DNA of 64,000 bases. It comes from DASZQL01 sp964391865. GTDB lineage: Bacteria > Planctomycetota > Phycisphaerae > Phycisphaerales > UBA1924. A program made the position numbers and the translations under genes. Within the stretch, counting starts at the first letter, position 1; each line of letters starts with the position of its first letter. This document shows, in pieces, positions 10,101 to 17,538 of this stretch. The notes below the pieces were generated by a model, which searched no databases, was not told the DNA's origin, and was given only the letters and a program-made list of their open reading frames with translations. The stretch is from contig CAYMNQ010000008.1 in NCBI GenBank assembly GCA_964391865.1, forward strand, positions 1 to 64,000, written 5' to 3'.

Positions 10101-10436
10101 TCGACACACGTTGTGATCGGTCACTGCGACGACCGCCCAGTCGGTATCGGAGCCTGCGCTCGCGCCTCCGATCACGGTGTTCCTACGGGAAACAAGGGCA
10201 TCAAGAAAAACACGCGGCGGAGCTGCGGCGATCACCGCTTCCTCGTACGTGGCCGGATCGGCCGCAGCGGTCTCTGGAACCGCTCGCAGAAGAGTCTGCA
10301 GTTCTGCACTTAGGGACGCAAAGCGATTTCCCGTCCGAATGTCTGCCGAGGCGAGGGAGTGCACGTGAAGGTCCGCCAAATGAAAAACCGCTCGATTGGC
10401 TCGCAGCGTCGAATGGAGGTCTCTATGTGCCAGCAT
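7110..10436 (-). CDS. PHP-domain / SMC-like ATPase (TrlF type)
   Basis: A 1108-residue protein joining an N-terminal PHP phosphoesterase domain to an ABC/SMC-like ATPase. PHP metal motifs are complete: HVH at 24-26, TDHN at 106-109, a Glu at 137, AAHA near 210-213 and SDAHN at 322-326. Walker A GGRGSGKS is at 425-432, followed by long coiled-coil-prone stretches. The signature LSPGQRCSAVL and Walker B with D-loop (LIIDQPEDNLDNRLI) lie near 982-1018, then a switch ATHNPN. This architecture is annotated in databases as TrlF family AAA-like ATPase. Inference: DNA- or nucleotide-directed nuclease/phosphatase activity gated by ATP hydrolysis, possibly in defence. It starts 24 bases after the DUF2130 gene, so the two are very likely co-transcribed. 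Confidence 0.88.
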   Translation of the reverse strand: MLAHRDLHSTLRANRAVFHLADLHVHSLASADIRTGNRFASLSAELQTLLRAVPETAAADPATYEEAVIAAAPPRVFLDALVSRRNTVIGGASAGSDTDWAVVAVTDHNVCRYSTMLASLAYSERSTNRLLVLPGIELDVEYPCPGANESATVHVLCIFRPGTSDSDIRLALVNAGADSWQFGSRAIVPSLPKFIDAVRTHNAYPAICIAAHAASGKGVHRETQKTILSWLEAELSRVAGELQRIADEAMPSQARDKKELEQRLAALQAKRSADGIALEVLRLIGQCGFDALQVGKPGDGVHYRRLHRFREGHGRAVPIVASDAHNPGSVFDAGHGAPFLKLPPLSAATSETAVFEAVRKALRYGETRFNTVSLAPPQYWISGIEIAPDAATAAKFWPTPSGAPVPTSPDSFILPLSRNLNTFIGGRGSGKSAAIEALAFVTEPQRFVNMLPSRDKRPDFYNRAEATLSGCRVRLCWQFAGDGVAAHLPKKAVFAQRYFDVSHRHQPVEYRDADGTLLVPEQVPPHTVQIFRLGEIEQQAGPERLRALFDQICGQGITDHETKIAAMIKSLQAQRGAMLKLAVRIRELTADEAPLRKYVDRLKLLVAVDTPEMKAAYDAIDELESAQAAVGDVQEKWSSALDTADLAGQSAAIQALIDEVASEIVYDDGAVKPHLESLLTLFAPPPGTETASIARGMVTKFDDLNLDGKKVSELLELVASNLNERVAVAKNKLTQQGLPAGSKDREAKKKAFGECEAALARYQAAMREWDDAEVKRASLRCDLLLECAAKSALRKKTAADITAALKRDIDTGILIIEADAQAQRDWSQFKDWMATSFSGQDIKFQEERALALLESGLKPDALRTALLGIEDPDPALLVVDRPSARDGNVDGSVATQLLSKCRGRVRLAPEADEAAVAPEVWAKVPEEVRQGLVWFPGHSGPTCADRALALDEIMFEDVPVIRLNDRPGDAGAVARPVEELSPGQRCSAVLPILLLTGTCPLIIDQPEDNLDNRLIRQVIVNILASIKLQRQVIVATHNPNVPVLGDAEYAVVLQGVGDRRCKIEAAGDLDSRSLARHLTDVMEGGREAFQYRHTIYNEHWKGPVEDGE

Positions 10437-10460
10437 GCTCGGTTCCTCTTCGCAGACGAC

Positions 10461-11738
10461 TCAAGGCTGGCCAACACCTGAAGGACCCCCTAACGCACGC
10501 AGACCCAGGCCCTCAATCTCCTGAAGCGTCTTGCCCGCGATCCCCTGCAGGTCGCCGTACATGCCCGCGGTGGCGTCGATCACTTCGCGGATCTGCTCTT
10601 CGCGTTTGGCGAACTGCTTGATCAGGAACTTCCGTTCCTTGTCCAAGTCCTCCTGCATGTCACCGAACTTCTCAACGATGGCTTGGATGCGGTGGCGGAA
10701 GCGCGGCCCGGTGAGGTACTGATAGACCATCTCCATCTTGGTCTGCTGGCCCTCGCCAGCCTGGCGGGCCGCCGCGAGTTCAGTGAGTGAGTGCCGCAGC
10801 GCGATGGCGACGGGGATCGCGCACTTGGGGTGCGAAACCCACACGCCATCGATGTGATCGAAGGACTCGACGCCTTTGGGCAGAACCTGCGACACGATGA
10901 TGGCGATCTCGGCCTTCGCCGCGCGCTGGTCCTCACGGAGTTTGGCGAGCCAGCCGTCGGACCAGTTCTTGGTGCGCTTGGACTCCCACAGAATCGTGCC
11001 GCACACCTGGCCGAGCGAACCGAGAACACGGTGGAGCGCATCACCGCCGTGCTCGCCCTTGGCGACGGGCTCGATGGTGTCGCGAGGGAACTTGGCGCGG
11101 AGGATGGCCTCGAGTTCGAGCTCCTGCACCTCGCCCTGAAGTTGCTGGGAGCCCTGCTCCATCTTCCGCTTCATCTCTTCGACTTGCCGCTGCGCATCGG
11201 CGATGAGCTTGTCCTTCTCGGCCATCTTGAGCCGGTTGTCCTCGTCGGCGCGCTGGCGCGCTTTAGACTCCACCGCGCCGAGGCCCTCGGTGACACGCTT
11301 CTCGATGGTGAGGTCCATCTCGCGCTGGGCGTCATCGAGCTCGCGCTGCTTGCGAACGAGCTCGGCCTCTGCCTTCTGGGCCGTGGTGAGCTTCGTATTG
11401 AGGACCTTCACCGTCTCATTGAGGTCACTGATCAGGCGGTCCTTGCCGGAGAGATCGGTCTCTAACGCGAGCCGGGCTTTCTTCGCCTCGTCTGCGGCGA
11501 TGGCGCCGCGCTGAGCATTCAGCTTCGCGCTCACCTGCTCTTCGATCGTGGCCTGCGCCCGCGCCACCGCGGCCTGCTGATCTCGGACCGCCGCCTCGCG
11601 TTTGCTGATATCAGCGTCCTTCGCCGCGAGCTGCTGCTCGAACTGTCGGCGTGTGGCGGCGACCAGCGGCGCGGCCAGCGACTCGGTAAGACGGATTTCC
11701 GCCTGACAGTTCGGGCATCGGATGGTGGGTTCTTGCAT
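10461..11738 (-). CDS. DUF2130 protein: zinc ribbon, coiled coil, nuclease-like C-terminus
   Basis: A 425-residue protein of the DUF2130 family. It begins with a zinc-ribbon half (IRCPNCQAEI), continues with about 200 residues of charged heptad-like coiled coil (residues 30-210), then a conserved C-terminal domain: FPRDTIEPVAKGEHGGDALH, ILWESKRTKNWSDGWLAKL and the coiled tail. The D...E-x-K pattern (GGDALH then WESKRTKNW) resembles the catalytic core of PD-(D/E)XK nucleases; that is my inference. The ATG at 11738 has a GGGGGA ribosome site and a TATAAT box upstream. It is the first gene of a pair with the PHP-ATPase, inside the recombinase/terminase block. A coiled-coil nuclease plus SMC-like ATPase recalls defence modules, but no function has been shown here. 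Confidence 0.87.
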   Translation of the reverse strand: MQEPTIRCPNCQAEIRLTESLAAPLVAATRRQFEQQLAAKDADISKREAAVRDQQAAVARAQATIEEQVSAKLNAQRGAIAADEAKKARLALETDLSGKDRLISDLNETVKVLNTKLTTAQKAEAELVRKQRELDDAQREMDLTIEKRVTEGLGAVESKARQRADEDNRLKMAEKDKLIADAQRQVEEMKRKMEQGSQQLQGEVQELELEAILRAKFPRDTIEPVAKGEHGGDALHRVLGSLGQVCGTILWESKRTKNWSDGWLAKLREDQRAAKAEIAIIVSQVLPKGVESFDHIDGVWVSHPKCAIPVAIALRHSLTELAAARQAGEGQQTKMEMVYQYLTGPRFRHRIQAIVEKFGDMQEDLDKERKFLIKQFAKREEQIREVIDATAGMYGDLQGIAGKTLQEIEGLGLRALGGPSGVGQP

Positions 11739-11764
11739 TCGTTCATCCCCCGACGTGCCGATGT

Positions 11765-11770
11765 ATTATA
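11765..11770 (-). promoter_or_regulatory. -10 box (TATAAT) for the DUF2130-TrlF pair
   Basis: On the minus strand an exact TATAAT lies 26 bases upstream of the DUF2130 start, in a short A+T-rich island within very GC-rich DNA. Transcription would start near 11758 and give a ~20-base leader that includes the GGGGGA ribosome site. No good -35 hexamer is seen, so this may be an extended -10 or activator-dependent promoter. It implies that the pair can be transcribed separately from the terminase genes. Confidence 0.5.
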
Positions 11771-11864
11771 TAGCTTCTCACGACCGGCGGCAGCGCGGCT
11801 TCTGGTGACCAACAACATGTCTGATCGCGATCCCGCCGCTCAGCCCTTTTCCTCACGAATCCGC

Positions 11865-13541
11865 TCACCACACGCCGCGTTTGAAGTTTCCGGACATCAC
11901 CACCGGTCTTCGCGCCATGCGGACGACCATCTCGAGCGCATCCGGCCCGTCGTCGTGGTCGCCCTTGGGGAACTGGAGCAGCTGATCGATCAGCGCGCGG
12001 TGGCGGCGGCTGAAGCGGAGGGTGCCGCCGGTGATGATCGGCTGCAGGCTCTGGATGCGCCCGAGCTTGTCGCTGGTCTGCTTTAGTCCCTCCACCCGAG
12101 GCGGGCGCGGGAGCTCGCGCTGCATCCGCCGCTCGAGTTCGGTCTTGAGGAACTCCTGGAACTGCACCTCCTCGATACCGACGCGGGTGAATTGGCGCAC
12201 GCGGTGCCACTCGATGATCGCGGCCATGATCTCGTCGGGCTTGCGCCGGCGGATGTCGGCGTCGAGCACGTACACGATCCCGCTCTTGCGGTCCCGCGCC
12301 GCGATGACGATCGCGGTGTCGTCGTGATGACGGCCCGCCTTGCCCAGACTCGGATCGCAGGCGCAGAGGACTTCCGGTGACCCTGAACCACCGCTGCTCA
12401 GCGCCGATAGCAGCGCCTCAACCGTCGCGTGCCCGCCGCCCGCGGGGTCTTCCCAGTAGACGATCTCGCGCTCGGCGACGAAGCCGTCGCCCGGGCTGAT
12501 GGGGTCGTTCTGCTTCTCGCTGGCGAATGCGGCCCGGCCGATCGCCTCGCGGAGCTCCATGAGCGCTAGCAGGTTCTCCTTCTCCGGCCACAACAGCACC
12601 GCGCCCTCTTCCATCGCAGCACTGTTGGCGCGATAGTAGGCCCGCGCTGCCTCCACGCCGCCCCGGCCCTCGAACTGCTCGCGGTGCCCGGTGATGAGCT
12701 GCCACTTCTCCCACAGGTCGGCGCGGGCCGGCTCGCTGATCAGCGCCTTGTACTTCCGGGGGGACCATCCCGGCGCTTTGTTCGGGTCCAGCAGCCGGGC
12801 CAGCACCGAGTCGTGGTGCAGGACGGTTCCGACCGCGACGAAGTTGGTCGCCGCCGTGCCGGCGCTGAGGACCGACTTCATCAGCCACTCGAAGCGCTTC
12901 TCACGCTGCTCGGCGGAGCGGACCAACTCCTCGTTCTCCATGTCGTCGAGGATGATCAGCCCCGGCCGCGCATCCTTGTTCCGCTGCCCGCGGATCTTCT
13001 GCTCCGCCCCCAGCGCCTTCACCCGCACGCCCGAGGCGGTGACGAGATCGTCCTTCTTCCAGCGCGAGGGACCGGGCCTCCGTCCCGCGGGCATGCCGGG
13101 CGCAAGACACATCTCGGGGTAGTCGGCCAGAAGGCGCTGGTTCGTCTCCAGCTCGTCGCGCAGGTGCTTGAGATGGTCCGCCGCCTGATCGGCGGTGTCG
13201 GAGAGGATGGCGATGAAGCGCTCGCGCCCGGTGCAGGCGAGCCAGAGGGGGTACGCGAGCGTCGCCAGGACGCTCTTGGCGTAGCCGCGCGGGGCGGCCA
13301 CCGCGAGCTTCCTGCCCAGCCCACCCGGGCGCGCCGCGAGGTCTTCGAGCTCGCACGCGATCTCGACGTGCATCTTCGAGGGCGGCAGATTGAAGAGGTG
13401 CGGCAGGTACGTCTCGGCGAATCCGAGCAGCGAATGCCGCGCGGCCTCGCGCCGCGCTTCGCTCAGGCGTTCAACAGCGCTCGGCACGGCGCGGGCCTGC
13501 TGGTCACGATCGTTCAGAACGGTTCGGTTCAGAGTCACCAT
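11865..13541 (-). CDS. Phage terminase large subunit (ATPase-nuclease)
   Basis: Motor of viral DNA packaging, 558 residues. ATPase half: Walker A-like APRGYAKS at 83-90, Walker B LIILDD at 195-200 followed by an acidic MENEE, and the coupling region VGTVLHHDSV. Nuclease half: CACDPSLGK (Asp at 396), the central IEEVQFQE, and a C-terminal DHDDGPDALE near 528-537, the three acidic clusters of the RNase-H-like terminase nuclease. Length is within the usual range. The ribosome site AAGGAGG overlaps the last codons of the preceding gene, so translation is coupled to it. No portal, capsid, protease or tail gene is found anywhere in the window, so this is either a packaging remnant or part of a satellite-like element. 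Catalytic residues look intact. Confidence 0.92.
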   Translation of the reverse strand: MVTLNRTVLNDRDQQARAVPSAVERLSEARREAARHSLLGFAETYLPHLFNLPPSKMHVEIACELEDLAARPGGLGRKLAVAAPRGYAKSVLATLAYPLWLACTGRERFIAILSDTADQAADHLKHLRDELETNQRLLADYPEMCLAPGMPAGRRPGPSRWKKDDLVTASGVRVKALGAEQKIRGQRNKDARPGLIILDDMENEELVRSAEQREKRFEWLMKSVLSAGTAATNFVAVGTVLHHDSVLARLLDPNKAPGWSPRKYKALISEPARADLWEKWQLITGHREQFEGRGGVEAARAYYRANSAAMEEGAVLLWPEKENLLALMELREAIGRAAFASEKQNDPISPGDGFVAEREIVYWEDPAGGGHATVEALLSALSSGGSGSPEVLCACDPSLGKAGRHHDDTAIVIAARDRKSGIVYVLDADIRRRKPDEIMAAIIEWHRVRQFTRVGIEEVQFQEFLKTELERRMQRELPRPPRVEGLKQTSDKLGRIQSLQPIITGGTLRFSRRHRALIDQLLQFPKGDHDDGPDALEMVVRMARRPVVMSGNFKRGVW

Positions 13542-13547
13542 GTTGAT

Positions 13548-14696
13548 TCAGGCCTCCTTGCCTTGATGGGTGATGTTCGTTGTGGCGATGACGGAGCGCT
13601 CATCCTCGCCGCCGTCGTCTGCGGTGTCGTCGGTGTCGTGAATGGATTGATGTGATGACCCTCCGCCGGCAGCGGCCGGGGGGGCGGGGGCGAGCCGTTC
13701 GGCGAGCTTCCGCGTGGCGTCCATCGCGGCGAGGCTCGTCAAGAGGTGTTTCACTCGCGCGAGCTCGTCGTCGATGTCGGCGCTCTCCTGCTCGCGCAGC
13801 GGGATCACGGAGAGCCGCGCTGCGCTGCCGTTCCGATTCGGCGCGAGCGTGGGTGCCGCACCCGCGTGCTCGCGGTCTGAACTCCTGAGGGTGGGTTCCG
13901 AACTTCCGGGGGGCGGGGGGTGGCGTTGGCGGATGGCTTCGATGCGTTCGACTTCGAGGCGGAGTTCTTCGTAGTCGGGCGGCGTGGAATCGTGGGGATC
14001 GAGCCGGTGGGTGAGATCGCCGCTGAAGCGTGTTTCGGCCTCGGGCAGGTAGCCGAGGCGCTGGAGCGTGCGGACCATGTCGCGGAAGATGCCGAAGGCG
14101 CTGCGCTCGGCTTCGACCCGCGCCGCGTGCGGGGCCTCGCGGTCGCGCGCGAGTTTGCGCAGGCGCCCCATGGAGGAGTCCGCCTCGCGGATGAGCTGCC
14201 CGGCGACCTGCCCGGCGAGGGCGGGGTCGCGCCCGAGCGCATTCTTCTCCTTGATCGCCTGCCGGTCGCGCAGGACGGTGCGGTCGGCGACCGAGAGGAT
14301 GCCGGCGATCTCCGCCGCCGAGTACCCCTCGGCGGAGAGGTACTCGACGCACGAACGCCGGTCATTCACCGAGAGCGCCGAACCCGACAGGTCCCTGCTC
14401 TGCAAGCGCCGGATCAGTTCGAGAACAGGAAGAGATTCCGCTTCGCGGGAAGGAGGAGAAGAAGGATTGGAACGCAGAGGACGCGGAGATTGGGACGCAG
14501 AGGACTCAGAGTTGGAAGCTAAAGCGTGGTTGGATGCAGAAGAAGAAGAGGACTTTGAACGCGAAGGGCGCAAAGAGCGCGAAGAGGATGAAGCGCGCGG
14601 AGACAGAACTTGGGTTGAGTGGTCGGAGCGCGCCTCGCCGGTCGATTCGTTCCGCGGCGGTGATGACGGTTCATGGAAGGTCGTTCGTTGCTTCAT
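13548..14696 (-). CDS. HTH protein in small-terminase position
   Basis: A 382-residue protein. Residues 1-95 are Ser/Arg/Glu-rich low complexity, partly derived from a dispersed repeat (see 14450-14560). A helix-turn-helix follows: GYSAAEIAGILSVADRTVLR, then a helical region (EADSSMGRLRKLARDREAPH) and a coiled segment DYEELRLEVERIEAIRQRH. The C-terminus is again low complexity. Position directly upstream of the large terminase, size of the HTH core and the helical oligomerisation-like part suggest the DNA-recognition small terminase subunit; the similarity is not strong enough to be sure. Its ATG overlaps the stop of the methyltransferase gene by 4 bases (ATGA), and its own 3' end carries the ribosome site of the large terminase. 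It could instead be a general transcription regulator of the element. Confidence 0.65.
   Translation of the reverse strand: MKQRTTFHEPSSPPRNESTGEARSDHSTQVLSPRASSSSRSLRPSRSKSSSSSASNHALASNSESSASQSPRPLRSNPSSPPSREAESLPVLELIRRLQSRDLSGSALSVNDRRSCVEYLSAEGYSAAEIAGILSVADRTVLRDRQAIKEKNALGRDPALAGQVAGQLIREADSSMGRLRKLARDREAPHAARVEAERSAFGIFRDMVRTLQRLGYLPEAETRFSGDLTHRLDPHDSTPPDYEELRLEVERIEAIRQRHPPPPGSSEPTLRSSDREHAGAAPTLAPNRNGSAARLSVIPLREQESADIDDELARVKHLLTSLAAMDATRKLAERLAPAPPAAAGGGSSHQSIHDTDDTADDGGEDERSVIATTNITHQGKEA
14450..14560. repeat. CGCAGAGGACGCGGAG-type dispersed repeat inside a coding region
   Basis: On the plus strand the segment reads as several copies of ACGCAGAGGACG-like units. The same family occurs between genes at 39780-39805 and 59841-59912, and in the opposite orientation at about 14925-14985. 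Here it encodes low-complexity N-terminal residues of the HTH protein, so the element inserted without breaking the frame. Confidence 0.6.
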
Positions 14697-16456
14697 CGGC
14701 GCGGCCCTCCCTTCTTGGCGCGCGCCGGCGAGGCTTGCGACGAGCCATCCCGAGCCTTCTTCGAAGCCCCGTCAATGGCCCCTCGAAGGGCCTTTGAAGA
14801 GCCTTCATCACGCGATCGCGCCGGGGCCGCCGAACGGACGGACCGCGCCGTCGCATCACTCACCGGCTTCGCTTCAACCTCCCGCTCCACCCCGCTCCTC
14901 TTGTCTCCAACCAATCCCCCATTCCGACTCTGTGTTCTCTGCGTCCCCCTCTCCGCGCCCTCTGCGCTACTTCCCCCTGCCTTCACCGCGTAGCGGGACA
15001 GCACGTCCGGGGACACCGAGTCCTCGCCCGCGAAGGCGATGTAGCGGCGCACGATGACGTCGCAGTAGCGCTGGGAGATCTCCACGCCGAAGCAGCGCCG
15101 GCCCAGCCGCTCGGCGGCGATGAACTGCGTGCCGCTGCCCGCGAAGGGCTCGTAGCACACCTCGCCCGCTCTCGTGTGCTGGAGCATGGGGATCTCGAAG
15201 AGCTCCACCGGCTTGGGCGTCGGATGATCCGGCCGCTCGGGGCCGTTGGGGATGGTGTCGAAGCGCCACACGGTGGGCAGCACCGGAGCCCCCGGAATTC
15301 GTCTCGGCTTCTTCCCCTCGAGCCAGCCCATCAGGCACGGCTCGTGCTGCCACGAGTACCACGTGCGCGTCAGCACCGGCCGGTTCTTGGCCCAAATGAT
15401 CTGGCAATGAATGAGCGCCCCGGCCCCCCGCATCGCCGCTTCGAGCAGCGCCTGCCGCCGCGACGCGTGCCAGATGTACCAAGCGCAGCGCGCGTCGATT
15501 GCCTCATTCACCGCGGTCGAGATGAACCTCTCGTACAAGTCGCTGTTGCCATCGAACTCGTCCCACGTCACGCCGTAGGAAGACGACCAATCCTTGTTAT
15601 TCCCGCTGCGCAGATGAAGCGCCGCACCCGAGTGTGCCGATCGACGGCTCCGTTCCTGCTGACGCCTATTCCCCGGTCCCTGATCCCTTCCTACTCCTCC
15701 TGATCCCTGCTCCCTGATCCCCGGTCCCTTCCGAGTCCCCGGATGATTCGTCCCGTCGTACCCGACCAGATACGGCGGGTCGGTGGCGAAGAGTGTGGCG
15801 CGTTCGCCGTTCATCAGTTCGCGCACAACCGAGGCGTCGGTGCAGTCGGCGCACAGCAGGCGGTGCTGCAACCTCGGCTCGCGCCCAAGCAGGATCAGTT
15901 CGCCCGGCCGCGTCACCGGCGGGCCCAGCCGCTCCGACTCCGCCAGCGCCGCGTCGAGATCGAAGTGCTCCTCGTTCACCGAATTCGAGCGCAGCAGTGC
16001 GCTGGCGAGCAGTTCATCCACTTCCGGGGGGTCGAAGCCGGTGAGACCCATATCAAAGCCCGGCAGTTCGACCAGTTCATTCAAGAGTTCGGCGAGCTTC
16101 TCGTGGTCCCACCCGCCGGCGATCTTGTTCAGCGCCAGGTTGAGCGCCTTCTCCTTCTCGATCGGCAGGTCAACCACCGACACCTGCACGGCCTTCATCT
16201 TCCGTGCGAGCAGCACCTTGAAGCGCTGGTGCCCGCCGACGAGGTGGCCGGTGCGCGCGTTCCACACCAGCGGCTCGACCAGACCGAACTCGTCGATGCT
16301 CCGCGCCAGTTTCTCGTACTCAGGATCGCCCGGCCTGAGGTCAACCCGCGGGTTGTACGGCGCGGGGTTGATCTGCGTGATGGGGAGAGAACGGATCTCG
16401 ACCGCAGCGCGGTCGAACGATGGGCCGCTCCGCGGCCTGACAATGCGCTGCTTCAT
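14693..16456 (-). CDS. ParB-like domain fused to DNA N4/N6-methyltransferase
   Basis: A 587-residue fusion common in phages and mobile elements. Residues 20-110 form a ParB/sulfiredoxin-type domain (ITQINPAPYNPR, SIDEFGLVEPLVW, LVGGHQRFKVL, ALNKIAGGWD). From about 180 a methyltransferase begins: DPPY catalytic motif at 226-229, HPTPKP at 411-416 and the SAM-binding FAGSGT at 438-443. The order DPPY before FxGxG is that of beta-class amino-methyltransferases. Two stretches are repeat-derived and unlike the family: ~240-283 (just after DPPY) and ~498-515, so the C-terminal ~100 residues are low complexity. The start has AAGGAGG 6 bases upstream. It is the first gene of a coupled trio with the HTH and terminase genes. 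It could protect the element's DNA or mark packaged DNA; no restriction partner is seen. Confidence 0.9.
   Translation of the reverse strand: MKQRIVRPRSGPSFDRAAVEIRSLPITQINPAPYNPRVDLRPGDPEYEKLARSIDEFGLVEPLVWNARTGHLVGGHQRFKVLLARKMKAVQVSVVDLPIEKEKALNLALNKIAGGWDHEKLAELLNELVELPGFDMGLTGFDPPEVDELLASALLRSNSVNEEHFDLDAALAESERLGPPVTRPGELILLGREPRLQHRLLCADCTDASVVRELMNGERATLFATDPPYLVGYDGTNHPGTRKGPGIREQGSGGVGRDQGPGNRRQQERSRRSAHSGAALHLRSGNNKDWSSSYGVTWDEFDGNSDLYERFISTAVNEAIDARCAWYIWHASRRQALLEAAMRGAGALIHCQIIWAKNRPVLTRTWYSWQHEPCLMGWLEGKKPRRIPGAPVLPTVWRFDTIPNGPERPDHPTPKPVELFEIPMLQHTRAGEVCYEPFAGSGTQFIAAERLGRRCFGVEISQRYCDVIVRRYIAFAGEDSVSPDVLSRYAVKAGGSSAEGAERGTQRTQSRNGGLVGDKRSGVEREVEAKPVSDATARSVRSAAPARSRDEGSSKALRGAIDGASKKARDGSSQASPARAKKGGPRR
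14912..14990. repeat. Dispersed repeat copy in the methyltransferase C-terminal tail
   Basis: On the plus strand CTCTGTGTTCTCTGCGTCC and CCGCGCCCTCTGCGCT are inverted forms of the CGCAGAG repeat family. They encode residues around 498-515 (GAERGTQRTQSRN) of the methyltransferase. The catalytic domain ends before this point. Confidence 0.55.
15608..15739. repeat. GGGACCGGGGATCAGGGA-type repeat inside the methyltransferase gene
   Basis: The plus strand shows repeated CCCTGATCCC / CCCGGTCCC units between 15651 and 15730. In the minus-strand protein they encode a Gly/Arg/Gln-rich insertion at residues ~240-283, right after the DPPY motif. The frame is kept, suggesting a tolerated surface-loop insertion. 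Confidence 0.6.
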
Positions 16457-16902
16457 GGAGAGCCTCCTTGCTCAATGTGGCCCGGCGCACGGAACGCGCG
16501 CACGGGCGTACTTCCTTGGAACATCACGCCGCATCCGTACGGCGCGACTCAGATTTCAGAGGGATTGATGGGGGTGCACGGAATCCGTGCTGGAAGATGT
16601 TCTGCCTGTCGGAGCATCGCAACGAACGGGACGAACCCAACCACAGGTCACCCTTTCGGGCGACGAGACCCACACGCACAGTGAAGCCGCGAGTGGGCCG
16701 CGTGTCAAGAGCAAAGGGGGATTTTCACAATGGCGCGACCAGCGGCGACGGCGCTCGCTGACCGCGGCGCGGCTCCATCCCGCGCCGAAAAACCTCAAGA
16801 ATGTGCTCCGAACTCGGCTGATTCCACTGGATTGTGCCCCCGTTCATGGCCCTGTGTGCTGCTCGGATCGCGTTGTTGACCCCGAGCGGAAAGGACCCTC
16901 AC
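16457..16902. other. Divergent intergenic region without a gene
   Basis: About 445 bases between the methyltransferase start and the divergent winged-helix gene. It carries AAGGAGG at each end as ribosome sites, but I see no convincing promoter, RNA gene or conserved reading frame in it. Confidence 0.5.
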
Positions 16903-17404
16903 ATGACTCGCAGCACATCAGGTTCGACTCGTTCAACCTCGCGCGCCGGAACCCGGCAATCCGCCGCCAAGCCCGCCCGAGCGGCCAAGCCGGGAACACC
17001 TCCACCCCGTGGGCGAACGTCGGCGGCCACGGGGCAAACAAGCGCGACACTGAAGCAGACGCAAGCCGCTTCAGCGGCGGCGAAGCGGGTCGCGCCCACC
17101 GCCCGCCCACAATCCCGCGCGCCCTCAGGGAAATCCGAGGGGCCGCGTTCACCCAAGCCCGAGCGCCCGAGCCTGCTCAACCTCGCCGCCAAGTTGCTCG
17201 TCGAGAAGGGCGAGCCGATGAAGTGCAAGGAGATCGTCGAGCGGCTCCGCGCGCGGAAGGCGTGGACGACCCCCGGCAAGACCCCCGCCGCCACGCTCGC
17301 CTCGGCGATCATCCGAGAAATGAAGCACCGGGGGGGCGGCGTCGCGCTTCGTGAAGAAAGGACGCGGGCTGTTCGCGGCCAACGCGCGAACGATGACGAA
17401 GTGA
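16903..17404 (+). pseudogene. HARE-type winged-helix protein, frameshifted in a G7 run
   Basis: The start ATG (16903) has AAAGGA upstream and opens MTRSTSGSTRSTSRAGTRQS, an Ala/Lys/Thr-rich tail, followed by the winged-helix HARE domain: SLLNLAAKLLVEKGEPMKCK, ARKAWTTPGKTPAATLASAI. Planctomycete members of this family end with a strand of the type RFxKxGRGLFAAN. Here that ending (ASRFVKKGRGLFAANART, stop at 17402-17404) is present but in another frame; the shift falls in a run of seven G at 17330-17336. With six G the gene would be intact at ~166 residues. As written, the reading frame instead continues into unrelated sequence. The cause may be a sequencing/assembly error, a real mutation or slippage. 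The likely role of the family is DNA or chromatin binding; this is inferred. Confidence 0.75.
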
Positions 17405-17440
17405 GCCGAGCGCTGGGCTCGCGGAAGATCAACCGCAGAC

Positions 17441-17473
17441 AACAACACCCCCGCGCGGAGCGGGGGTGTTGTT
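17441..17473. terminator. Strong hairpin terminator
   Basis: A perfect 14-bp stem (AACAACACCCCCGC / GCGGGGGTGTTGTT) with a five-base loop, rich in A on one side and T on the other, so it can work in both directions. It lies between the 3' end of the winged-helix gene and the 3' end of the giant minus-strand gene, the place expected for a shared bidirectional terminator. Confidence 0.88.
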
Positions 17474-17538
17474 CTGTGCGAGGCGGCGGCGCGGAGAATC
17501 GATCATTGAGTCAGGCAGGCCGATCGATTCCGTGCGGA

